A stretch of DNA of 64,000 nt from positions 1 through 64,000 of the forward strand of contig NZ_JARFYN010000014.1 in the NCBI RefSeq assembly GCF_030272695.1, written 5' to 3'. Below the pieces are notes generated by a model that ran no database searches, was not told where the DNA came from, and saw only the letters and a list, made by a program, of their open reading frames with translations. Both the position numbers and the translations under genes were made by a program. Position 1 is the stretch's first letter. The number at the start of each line of letters is the position of its first letter. Source of the DNA: Martinezella calliandrae. GTDB lineage: Bacteria; Pseudomonadota; Alphaproteobacteria; Rhizobiales; Rhizobiaceae. Below are positions 29,034 to 37,109 of the stretch, in pieces.

Positions 29034-30044
29034 TTATCCCGTCACTCGCAAGTTCTCTCGGTCCAACTGGGTCACCAGTGCCAGGATCGTCGCCGAGGTC
29101 GGCGTTGCGACGCCAGTGAGCTTGCCGAGCGAGACGACCATGCCGACTAGCGGCGTGATTTCCAGCGCCTTGCCGGCCAGCAGATCCTGCAGCATCGAGG
29201 TGCGCACCGGGCCGATCTGGCGGGAGCGTTCGAGGCGCTCCTCGACGGAAATCGCCATACGCGCGCCCAGGCTTTCCGCAACCGCTTTCACCTCATTCAT
29301 CACCTGAGCGACCATCGCCGACAGGGCAGGGTTGCCCATAATGTCGGACATCAGTGCTCGAGTCAGCGCACTGATCGGATTGAAGGCGGCATTGCCCATC
29401 AGCTTGCTCCAGATCTCGTCGCGAATGCGCGGCGAGTTCTGGATGTTGATTCCGGCCTGCTTCAGCAGAGCCGCAATCGCTTCGATATCGCTGGTCGCCT
29501 GGCCGGAGGGTTCGCCGAGGACGAAATGGCCGTTGTTGCTGAGCTTGATCTCACCGGGATTGACGACTTCGGCGCCCTGATAAGCGACGCAGCCGATAAC
29601 ACGCTCGGGCCCGACCAACCGCCAGAGATCGCCATTCGGATCGAGTTCCTCCATCTGGCGTTCGGCATGGCCGCTTTGCTCATCCCGATGAAAATACCAC
29701 CAGGGTATGCCATTCAGCACCATCACCACACGCGTGCCGGCATGAAGGAGCTTCGCAAGACCGGCCACTGCCGCACCGAGCTGGTGGCCCTTCAGCCCTG
29801 TTATCACCAAGTCCTGTGGCGGCAGCTCCGCCGCATTGTCGGTTGCGGTCACCCGTGCCACCAACGGACTGGCTGCCCCGGCCTCCCAAACGCGCATGCC
29901 CTGCGTGCGAATGCCTTCCAGATGCGTCCCCCGCGCGACAACCGAAACGGTTGCCTGCTCCCTCAGCCCCAAAGCCAGTTTCGCTGCAATGGCGCCGCCA
30001 AGCGCGCCTGCGCCGTAGATGCAGATAGTTTTGATTGATGCCAT
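29034..30044 (-). CDS. panE: 2-dehydropantoate 2-reductase family protein
   Basis: The 336-residue protein has the N-terminal Rossmann motif GAGALGGAIAAKLA (about residues 11-24), a GLKGHQLGAA segment and the C-terminal ApbA domain with LMGNAAFNPISALTRALMSD, which includes the catalytic lysine of the family. PanE reduces ketopantoate to pantoate with NADPH for coenzyme A synthesis. Paralogs with other 2-oxoacid substrates are common, so the symbol is tentative. Confidence 0.8.
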   Translation of the reverse strand: MASIKTICIYGAGALGGAIAAKLALGLREQATVSVVARGTHLEGIRTQGMRVWEAGAASPLVARVTATDNAAELPPQDLVITGLKGHQLGAAVAGLAKLLHAGTRVVMVLNGIPWWYFHRDEQSGHAERQMEELDPNGDLWRLVGPERVIGCVAYQGAEVVNPGEIKLSNNGHFVLGEPSGQATSDIEAIAALLKQAGINIQNSPRIRDEIWSKLMGNAAFNPISALTRALMSDIMGNPALSAMVAQVMNEVKAVAESLGARMAISVEERLERSRQIGPVRTSMLQDLLAGKALEITPLVGMVVSLGKLTGVATPTSATILALVTQLDRENLRVTG

Positions 30045-30390
30045 GGCTTGATCTCCGGGTCGGTCGTGATCGGAGCAAGTTAGGTCGTCTTCATGGTTTA
30101 GCGAGCAGTTTATTGAGGTAATCGAAAAAAACCTGCCGCCTTTGTCTCAGCGCAGCCCAGCCGGCAAAAGGGGCCAAATCAGGATTCCCGCTCTATGTCA
30201 AATACCGTGATGAGCGCTCGCCACTTTATCGTGTATTAAAATTGAACAATTGGATCCGTGGATTGCAGTTTGAGTTGAAATCGGCCCGGCCTTCGTTCAC
30301 ATTGATTGGCACGAGGACTTTCAGCTTATTTCATGACCGAGTTTAAGCCCCAATGCGCCTATTCCGGCACTGAAGCCGGTCGAGTTGCAT
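30045..30390. promoter_or_regulatory. Divergent intergenic region panE / SARP regulator
   Basis: This 346-bp stretch is AT-richer than its surroundings and separates divergent genes. A 12-bp dyad AATTG-AA-CAATT is at 30240-30251, about 140 bp before the regulator start, and could be an operator. No RNA gene or small gene is evident. Confidence 0.4.
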
Positions 30391-32340
30391 ATGGACCCCG
30401 CTTCTACGGATTTCGCGAGCTCGATGACGTTTTCGTTGCGCACATTCGGCGGTTTGAAGCTTCTGGACAGCGACGGTCATGATGTCGCTTTTCCGGAGAA
30501 GGGTCTGTTGATCCTCGGCTATCTGCTGGCGGGTTCACTGGAGCGGGAACCTCGCAGCACAATTGCGCTTTTCCTTTGGGGACATGACAATAATGGCAGT
30601 GCGCAGGTGAACCTTCGCAAGCTGGTTTCGAGGATAAAGAACCGTCAGGCCGAATTGGACGTGCAATTCCTCCGCTTCACCGAAACCATGATCGAACTTG
30701 AACCGTCGTCGCTCGCTTCGGATATGTCGTTCATGGACGGCAACGCTTCTCCGTTTTCAAAGCTGGCACGGCTGGTAGAGACGCTCGAAACCGAGTTCCT
30801 GGCGGGAGCCAATTGCCAAAGCAAGGCCTTCCGCCGCTGGCTCCGGGCGCAGAAAAGCCGGCATGCCGGCCTTCTGAAGGAGACCTTGACCATCGCAGCC
30901 GCGCAGGCGGTTGCGAAGGAAGAGATTGCACTTGTGAAGGAGACCGCCCTGCTGATCTTCAGCGCCGATCCCGAGGATGTGGATATCCACCGGATGCTGT
31001 TGGATATCTTCAATGCAGCCGGGGAGGTGGAGTATTTTCGACAGATATTTGAGGGACGTGGCGAACTTCTGGCTTCGTGGTCACCGCTGAGGGCCAAAAC
31101 CTCTCCGGTTTTGGAGCAGGTTCGAATGTCGGGGTCAGTGCCGGCGTCCATTGCAGAGGCCGAGACGCCGCCGAAGGTGAAAATACCACGCCTCATCCTG
31201 CTGCCGCCTAGCAACGACGGCCGTGATGGCGACACGGCGATGATTGCTGAGTCTCTCATCGAAGATATCACCATCGGCTTCTGCGCACTGAACAGCCTGC
31301 AGGTGATCGCCCCCTACACCGCCGTTCAGATCAGCCGGCAAAAAGACGAGGATCCGTTCGTGACTTTCGAGCGGCATGACATCGCCTATATTCTGGACAC
31401 GAGATTAAGCAGACAAGACAGCGAGATTTCTCTGTTTTCACAGCTTATAGAATTTGCCAGCAGTGAAATCGTTTGGGCGGAGCGCTTCAGTCTGGAGCTG
31501 TCGTCACTCGTGCGGCAAAGACGCGATATCTCCCGGCGCATCGCGCTCTCCGTAGCGAGCCAGATCGAGCGCCACGAAATGATGCGGTCCCATTTCGAGG
31601 AAAAACCAACGGCGTATCACCGCTATCTGATGGGGCGGCAATATCTCGGACGTCTGACGCTGCCGAACCTGCGGCGGGCGCGCACGGAGCTGAGAGCCTC
31701 CCTCGAAGAAAGCGCAAATTTCGCCCTGGCGTTGAGTTCGATCGCCCGAACCTATTCGAAAGAGTGGCTACTGACCGCACGTGGCGATATTAACCTGCTG
31801 AAATCGGCTGAAGAATTTGCGATGCAGGCAATTGCGGCGCGGCACAACATGGCTGACGGCTATCGCGAACTCGGTGTCGCGAAGGTGCTGCAAGGGGCTA
31901 TCGACGAGAGCCTGGAGGCGCTGGAACTGGCCGAAACGCTGAGCCCGCACTATGCCGATGTCATCGCCGACCACGCCGATACGCTAGTGCATTTCTCTCG
32001 TCCCGATCTAGCGTTACAAAAGATCGAACGCGCCATCGAACTCAATCCCTTAAGTCCGGACTCTTATTTGTGGACGGCCTCGGGTGCCAGCTATTGCCTC
32101 AGCAATTTTGAAGATGCGCTCGGATATATAGACAAAATGGCGGATCCCAGTCTGGTGGACAGGCTTTCGGCGGCAAGCTGGGCGATGCTTGGCAATGGAG
32201 AGAAAGCCAGTTTCTTCGTGCGCAGAGTCCGCGAGACCAATCCTGACTTCAACGTCGACAGGTGGTTGGCCGCCGTACCGTTAAAAGAGCAATGGCAGAA
32301 AGACATATATCGTGAAGGCCTAAAGAAAGCAGGGTTTTAG
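30391..32340 (+). CDS. SARP/TPR transcriptional regulator
   Basis: The roughly 649-residue protein appears to have four parts: an N-terminal winged-helix domain (about residues 10-95, FSLRTFGGLKLLDSDGHDVA), a helical BTAD-like region (about 105-235), a middle domain resembling the TolB/CHASE2-cyclase-associated fold (about 265-385, with AESLIEDITIGFCALNSLQV and IVWAERFSLELSSL), and C-terminal TPR repeats (about 400-620). This suggests a DNA-binding regulator of the SARP/CadC-like type whose TPR part senses a partner. The ATG at 30391 follows a TTG at 30385; an ATG at 30424 is also possible. It precedes, on the same strand, a 72-aa gene and the four-gene membrane module. Confidence 0.75.
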   Translation: MDPASTDFASSMTFSLRTFGGLKLLDSDGHDVAFPEKGLLILGYLLAGSLEREPRSTIALFLWGHDNNGSAQVNLRKLVSRIKNRQAELDVQFLRFTETMIELEPSSLASDMSFMDGNASPFSKLARLVETLETEFLAGANCQSKAFRRWLRAQKSRHAGLLKETLTIAAAQAVAKEEIALVKETALLIFSADPEDVDIHRMLLDIFNAAGEVEYFRQIFEGRGELLASWSPLRAKTSPVLEQVRMSGSVPASIAEAETPPKVKIPRLILLPPSNDGRDGDTAMIAESLIEDITIGFCALNSLQVIAPYTAVQISRQKDEDPFVTFERHDIAYILDTRLSRQDSEISLFSQLIEFASSEIVWAERFSLELSSLVRQRRDISRRIALSVASQIERHEMMRSHFEEKPTAYHRYLMGRQYLGRLTLPNLRRARTELRASLEESANFALALSSIARTYSKEWLLTARGDINLLKSAEEFAMQAIAARHNMADGYRELGVAKVLQGAIDESLEALELAETLSPHYADVIADHADTLVHFSRPDLALQKIERAIELNPLSPDSYLWTASGASYCLSNFEDALGYIDKMADPSLVDRLSAASWAMLGNGEKASFFVRRVRETNPDFNVDRWLAAVPLKEQWQKDIYREGLKKAGF

Positions 32341-32382
32341 GAAAGAATTTTCAAGTCAAACCGTAACGAAGGGGATATCGGC

Positions 32383-32601
32383 ATGACAAAGGTTGTTGTT
32401 ATCGGCATTGAAGGTGAAGAAGGCCTGTGGGTGGTGGATCTCGGTGCGAGGAGCGTTGCACCCCTCCATCCACCCAAGGCTGGCACGCTCAAGGCCGTTG
32501 CCGACCTCAGAGCGGGTGGTGCTTTCATCACCAAGGGCGTCAATCTGGCCGTGACGGTCAAGGCGGCGGATTCAGCGTTTTCGGGTCATCTCGACGGCTG
32601 A
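32383..32601 (+). CDS. Hypothetical protein, 72 aa, downstream of the SARP regulator
   Basis: The product (MTKVVVIGIEGEEGLWVVDL) is a soluble, probably beta-rich 72-residue protein with no TM or signal. AACGAAGGGGATATCGGC provides a ribosome binding site. It lies 42 bp after the regulator on the same strand. A terminator-like hairpin follows. I do not recognise the family. Confidence 0.6.
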   Translation: MTKVVVIGIEGEEGLWVVDLGARSVAPLHPPKAGTLKAVADLRAGGAFITKGVNLAVTVKAADSAFSGHLDG

Positions 32602-32620
32602 AGAACGCAAGATCAGAAGC

Positions 32621-32647
32621 GCCCATCAATGGGCACTTGCCCTTTTT
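32621..32647 (+). terminator. Terminator-like hairpin with competing stem
   Basis: GGGC-ACTT-GCCC followed by TTTTT (32631-32647) is a compact intrinsic terminator. Just upstream, GCCCAT (32621-32626) can pair with ATGGGC (32629-32634), which would compete with it. It lies between the 72-aa gene and the four-gene module, so read-through may control the module. Confidence 0.5.
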
Positions 32648-32805
32648 CAAACAAGTATCACGCTCAAGCCCGGCATCGTCCGCTCGGGCTATTCTTTACC
32701 ACAATCACATTTTAACCTCGGCGGCTATGCTGGACCAGAAACAACCAGTGCGGTATCGGTTTGTGGATGGTCCTTTAAAGTTGATCGTGTCGCCGAGGAA
32801 GATCG

Positions 32806-34254
32806 TTGCGTTTCGAAGCCTTAAACCGTCTCTGGGAGACCGTTCGGGAGACTAGCCATGATTATCGGGCCTCTACCGACGTGTTTCCCGTTGTCGATGT
32901 CGAGAAGCTGAGCACGACGCTCGGCCTGAAGGAGAAGGGCGCGACCAACGGCGGGCTCAACCGTCCTGGGCAAAGCGCCCAGTCCTTCGATGAGATCGAG
33001 CAGCGCGTCATCGCCTGGGTCGAGGCAGAAAAAAAGGGCTCCTATCAGATCCTCGAAGACCAGTTCCAGACCTTCGACAGCCGCCTGCGCAACCTCGATT
33101 TCGAAGGTCAGTTCGGGCTGATCCGGCAGGCGAATGCGTCCAGCGTTTCGGATTTTAAGGCGGAGGTTGCGAGCGGCGTCGACGAGCTGCATGGCCTGCG
33201 CCGCAATCTGAAGACCGCCGAGGACGAGATGGTGAACTTCAAGTCCCGACACAAGCTGCAGCGCGCGGCGAAGGTCTCCAGCAAGGCGGCCTGGGGCTTC
33301 AAGGTCGCGCTGATCGTCTTCCTCGTCCTCATCGAGATGGTGATGAACGGCAGCTTTCTTGCCAAAGGCAGCGAGCAGGGGATTGTCGGCGGCGTGACTG
33401 AAGCCGCGGCATTCGCCTTCCTGAACATCGGCACCGCACTGATGTTTTCCTTTTTCTGTGTCCGCTTCCTCGTGCACCGCTCGTTTTTCCTGAAGCTGCT
33501 CGGTCTCCTCGGCTTGGTCGCCTACGTCGCCGTGGCGCTCGCGATCAATATCGCGCTTGCGCATTACCGCGAAGTGTCGGCAACCATTCTCACCGGTGCG
33601 GGAGCCGAGGTAATGCAGCGGCTGAAGACCGCGCCGCTGGGGCTGCAGGAGCTGAATTCCTGGATGTTGTTTGCCGTCGGCCTCATGTTCTCGCTCTTTG
33701 CCTTCATCGACGGCTGTTACCTGACCGATCCCCATCCGGGTTTCGCCGGCGTGCAAAAGCGGCTCGATGCGGCGAGAAGCAATTACATCGACCGCAAGCT
33801 CGATCTGATCGACGATCTCCGGGATATCCGCGACGAACACAATGGCAAGATCGAAGAGATCATTCGCGATCTCAGTATGCGTCGGCAGGAGACCGCCGCC
33901 ATCATCGCTCATCGCGCCAGGACGGCCGGCCTCTTCGCCGAACATCAAAATCATCTCGAACGCACCGCCAACACGCTTCTGACCATCTATCGCGAGGCAA
34001 ACAGAAGCGCGCGCACGGAGCCGGAGCCGCCTTACTTCGCATCCCACTATCAGCTTGAGCGCCTGACGCCCGTTCTGCACACCGACGAGGAATGGGATGA
34101 CAAGGTGCTCGGCGAGCGCATTCAGAGCGCGCAGGCCGAGTTGACTCAGCAGATCAAGCGGATCGGCGACGAGTTCGAAAGCGCCATCGAGAAATATCAC
34201 CAGCTCGACAATCTTTTCCCGGAGAGCACAATTGGCACGACGCAAGCGGCGTAG
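32806..34254 (+). CDS. Four-TM coiled-coil membrane protein (module gene 1)
   Basis: The 482-residue protein has a charged helical N-terminus (about 1-160, with a coiled-coil-like stretch at 120-160), four TM segments (about 165-183, 200-223, 229-252, 285-304) and a long charged helical C-terminus (about 310-470, DAARSNYIDRKLDLIDDLRD). No named family is recognised. The TTG start at 32806 follows a GAGGAAG site. Its 3' end overlaps the next gene by 23 bp. It is the first of four overlapping genes that seem to encode one membrane complex. Confidence 0.7.
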   Translation: MRFEALNRLWETVRETSHDYRASTDVFPVVDVEKLSTTLGLKEKGATNGGLNRPGQSAQSFDEIEQRVIAWVEAEKKGSYQILEDQFQTFDSRLRNLDFEGQFGLIRQANASSVSDFKAEVASGVDELHGLRRNLKTAEDEMVNFKSRHKLQRAAKVSSKAAWGFKVALIVFLVLIEMVMNGSFLAKGSEQGIVGGVTEAAAFAFLNIGTALMFSFFCVRFLVHRSFFLKLLGLLGLVAYVAVALAINIALAHYREVSATILTGAGAEVMQRLKTAPLGLQELNSWMLFAVGLMFSLFAFIDGCYLTDPHPGFAGVQKRLDAARSNYIDRKLDLIDDLRDIRDEHNGKIEEIIRDLSMRRQETAAIIAHRARTAGLFAEHQNHLERTANTLLTIYREANRSARTEPEPPYFASHYQLERLTPVLHTDEEWDDKVLGERIQSAQAELTQQIKRIGDEFESAIEKYHQLDNLFPESTIGTTQAA

Positions 34255-35050
34255 CCGGGGCGGCAGCTCGGCTAGCCTTATCATCGCGACGGTTTGCCTT
34301 GCCGTTCTGTCCCTCGGCATCGTCGGCGCCTTTGGCTGGCTTCGCTACAAGGCGAGCGGCAACGTCGTGATCGATCAGGCATCGCTCTGCCCCGTGGACG
34401 GCCCAAAGGCGGAAACGGCGATCCTGCTCGATGTCACCGATCCGATCTCGGACACGACCGCGCTCGACCTGCGCAACCAGTTCCAGAAGATCGTCGCCGA
34501 TGTGCCGGTTGGCGGAGCAATCGACATTTATGCCCTGACGGAGAAGGAGGGCGAGCTTATCCAGACCTTCCACGGCTGCAATCCGGGCAGCGGCGCCAAT
34601 GTCAATGAATGGACCAGCAATCCGCGCCTAGCGCAGGCTCGCTGGGAAAAAGGCTTCGAAAAGCCCCTCCAGGATATTGCCGGCAAGCTGAGCGTCGGCG
34701 AGGCGGGCAAGCTATCGCCGATTATGGCTGGCATCCAGAAGATCAATTTGGAGGTGTTCGCGAACGCTGCCGGCGCCATACCGAAGCATCTCTACATCGC
34801 CTCCGACATGATCGAGCACACCGAGGCCTTCTCGAACTATCGCGACGGCGCCTCCTACCAGAAATTCCAGCAGAGCCCGGCGCGCAATAAATTCCGGACG
34901 TCACTGGATGGTGTCATGATTAAGATCCTCGCCTTTCAAAGGCCGAACATGAAGTTCAGTATGGAGGATCTTGCAAATTTCTGGGCGCAATGGATCAAGA
35001 GCAATAATGGCGATTTCGACGGCTTCGTCCGCTTGGAAGGGATACGCTGA
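34232..35050 (+). CDS. Membrane-anchored vWA-like protein (module gene 2)
   Basis: The 272-residue protein has an Arg/Lys-rich start (MARRKRRSRGGSSASLIIAT), one TM segment at about residues 14-37, and a globular domain starting AILLDVTDPISDTTALDLRN at about residue 63. This looks like the first strand and metal-site loop of a von Willebrand A fold, with DVTDP where DxSxS is usual. A single TM followed by the domain suggests a periplasmic location. The TTG start overlaps gene 1, is preceded by GGAGAG, and the stop overlaps the next ATG (TGATG). Function unknown. Confidence 0.65.
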   Translation: MARRKRRSRGGSSASLIIATVCLAVLSLGIVGAFGWLRYKASGNVVIDQASLCPVDGPKAETAILLDVTDPISDTTALDLRNQFQKIVADVPVGGAIDIYALTEKEGELIQTFHGCNPGSGANVNEWTSNPRLAQARWEKGFEKPLQDIAGKLSVGEAGKLSPIMAGIQKINLEVFANAAGAIPKHLYIASDMIEHTEAFSNYRDGASYQKFQQSPARNKFRTSLDGVMIKILAFQRPNMKFSMEDLANFWAQWIKSNNGDFDGFVRLEGIR

Positions 35051-36087
35051 TGGCCGACGTTGAGACGAGGCTAGCCATACGCGACTACGGGCCGATGGCC
35101 CTGTTTGCGCTGGTTACCGTCGGCGGCATGATCTTCATCTGGACGTCTAAGCTTCTCGAGTGGCCGTTGCTGATCGTCACCGGCGTGCCGCTGCTGTTGA
35201 TGGCGATCTACTTCTTGATCTCGCTGGCGTTTGCCGGTTTTCGCCTGCACAACGAGCAGGCAGGCGACAATCTCTACTACATGGGTTTTCTGTTCACCCT
35301 ATCAAGCCTCGGCGTGTCTCTCTACCTCTTTGCTGGCGAGACATCTATCGAGACGATCGTTCGCAATTTCGGCATCGCCGTCACTTCCACCATCGCTGGC
35401 GTGACGCTCCGCATTCTCTTCAACCAAATGCGGCGAGATCCGATCGACATCGAGCGTAGCGTGCGCCATGAATTGGCCGAGATGACCCGGCGGGTTCGCA
35501 CAGAACTGGACTCGTCGTCGCGCGAATTCTCTCACTACCGGCGTGTCAGTAACCAGATGCTGTCGGAAGGTTTTGAAGAGATCGCGCGTCAGGCGGAGCG
35601 CAACGGCGAGGAAATTCAAAAGATCCTCGAGGTGTTGGCCAAGCAGGCGGTCAAACCCATCAACGAGACGGCAGCGCAACTGTCTGAGACGACAACGCAA
35701 CTGTCCGAGATCATCGGCAAATTCGGCACAGCCGTCGAAACCGTGGGCAAGAAACTCGAGGGGATCCGCTCACCCGAAGACGTCGTCCGTGCCGAGTTGG
35801 CGCCGGCCATCGCCGCCATCAAGGAGATGGCGGAGGCGCAACTGCAGCCCCTGAAGAATATCGAACAGACTCTCAGTCACATGGCGGATTTGCCGGGTCG
35901 ATCGTCTTCGTCCGAAACCAAACTGATCGATCCTCTTTGGGTGCCGCAGGCGGAGGAACGATCCGCCGATCCGGTCGCACCCAAGGACATCGAGGCGGCT
36001 TCGGAGCAGATTGCAGCCACATCCGCCAAAAACGACGAACCGCAGGTCGATACGACGCGGCGCAAACGTTGGTGGCGTCCATGGTGA
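35050..36087 (+). CDS. MotA/TolQ/ExbB-like four-TM protein with long coiled coil (module gene 3)
   Basis: The 345-residue protein has four TM segments (about 14-32, 37-61, 76-95, 103-124). The last two, with MGFLFTLSSLGVSLYLFAGE and NFGIAVTSTIAGVTLRILFN, resemble the TM3-TM4 pair of MotA/TolQ/ExbB proton-channel proteins. A long cytoplasmic helical tail follows (about 130-290, with repeated QLSETTTQLSEI-like heptads), ending in a basic RRKRWWRPW. This shape, channel helices plus a long coiled-coil tail, is also that of ZorA of the Zorya system, though sequence identity was not tested. It pairs with the OmpA-domain gene downstream. Confidence 0.65.
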   Translation: MADVETRLAIRDYGPMALFALVTVGGMIFIWTSKLLEWPLLIVTGVPLLLMAIYFLISLAFAGFRLHNEQAGDNLYYMGFLFTLSSLGVSLYLFAGETSIETIVRNFGIAVTSTIAGVTLRILFNQMRRDPIDIERSVRHELAEMTRRVRTELDSSSREFSHYRRVSNQMLSEGFEEIARQAERNGEEIQKILEVLAKQAVKPINETAAQLSETTTQLSEIIGKFGTAVETVGKKLEGIRSPEDVVRAELAPAIAAIKEMAEAQLQPLKNIEQTLSHMADLPGRSSSSETKLIDPLWVPQAEERSADPVAPKDIEAASEQIAATSAKNDEPQVDTTRRKRWWRPW

Positions 36088-37073
36088 TGCGCGTCTCGGA
36101 CACCACGCCGAAGCTGGAACACAAGGGTTACAATCGTGGCCTCATCCTCGGCCTGACCATGGCCGAATCCATGCTGCTGCTGGTCTTCTGCCTATTGCTG
36201 GTCGCTGCCGCCATGATTTCCACGGAGAGGAATCGCCGATATGAGGCTGAGCAACGGCTTGCGCTCCTCGAAAAGAAGCAAGCCGAGCAGACGTCACTTA
36301 TCGTGCAACTGCAATCGAAATTGATTTCCGGTGACCTTTCGGCGGCGGACCGCGCGACGCTGGAAAAGGAATGGCGCGAACTGGTGCTCGCGCGTCAGAC
36401 GCTGGACAGCTTGGGCGCGGACGGCACCAAGCCGGGTGACTTGCAGGAGCTTGCCAAGGTCGCGGAAGTGCTGAAACAGCATGGCGTCGATCTCGCCAAG
36501 GCGCCCGATGAGGTCGCCAAGCTTCTGACGGGGGAGGGTGGCGGAAAGGGTGCCCATGATTGGCCGCCGATCATCAATCTCGACGACGCCAAGAAGAATT
36601 ATTTTCAATCGGGCAGCGCTGAATTGACCAAGACATTTGAACGCATGCTCGACACCACGATCTCGAATGAGATCGCCAGCAATCTCAGCCTCTATGACGC
36701 CGACATTGTCGAAGTGATCGGCCACACGGACGAACAACGCGTATCGCGGGAAAGCTCGAACCTCGACGATACTCTAATCGGGGCGATGGATGGCAAGGTG
36801 CCGATATCGGCCGTCGAGCCTGCCGACAATGCCGGGCTGGGTCTGGCGCGCGCAATCGCCGTCGCCAATGTTCTCAAAGCCAATCCGAAGCTGAAGAACG
36901 TCACCATCCTGCCGATGTCTGCCGCCCAACTGATCCTGCCCGGCGACAGGGTTACAACAGGGCAGGCGGGTTCCGTCGAATCCCGGCGACGCATCGAAAT
37001 CCGCGTGCGCGGCAGGACGGCGCCCGTTGCCGTGATCAATGACGCAACGGCGCTTCCCGTCAGCGTACGCTAA
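36087..37073 (+). CDS. MotB/OmpA-domain protein (module gene 4)
   Basis: The 328-residue protein has a short cytoplasmic start, one TM segment (about residues 19-43, ILGLTMAESMLLLVFCLLLV) with an acidic residue, Glu27, inside it as in MotB-type stators, a coiled-coil linker (about 45-100) and a C-terminal OmpA-like peptidoglycan-binding domain (about 190-318) with EVIGHTDEQRV and the closing SRRRIEIRVRG. The start at 36087 gives the same TGATG overlap as the previous junction; an ATG at 36081 is equally open. It is the predicted wall-anchored partner of gene 3. Confidence 0.75.
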   Translation: MRVSDTTPKLEHKGYNRGLILGLTMAESMLLLVFCLLLVAAAMISTERNRRYEAEQRLALLEKKQAEQTSLIVQLQSKLISGDLSAADRATLEKEWRELVLARQTLDSLGADGTKPGDLQELAKVAEVLKQHGVDLAKAPDEVAKLLTGEGGGKGAHDWPPIINLDDAKKNYFQSGSAELTKTFERMLDTTISNEIASNLSLYDADIVEVIGHTDEQRVSRESSNLDDTLIGAMDGKVPISAVEPADNAGLGLARAIAVANVLKANPKLKNVTILPMSAAQLILPGDRVTTGQAGSVESRRRIEIRVRGRTAPVAVINDATALPVSVR

Positions 37074-37109
37074 CTTGCCTTCTGAGCGAGATCGTGCCGC
37101 GCAAGCGGC

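Noticed and set aside
32821-34320. A 499-aa minus-strand open frame over the first module gene
   Set aside because: The opposite frame has TM segments, overlapping junctions and a good ribosome binding site; this one is its antisense shadow with no start site and no domain pattern.
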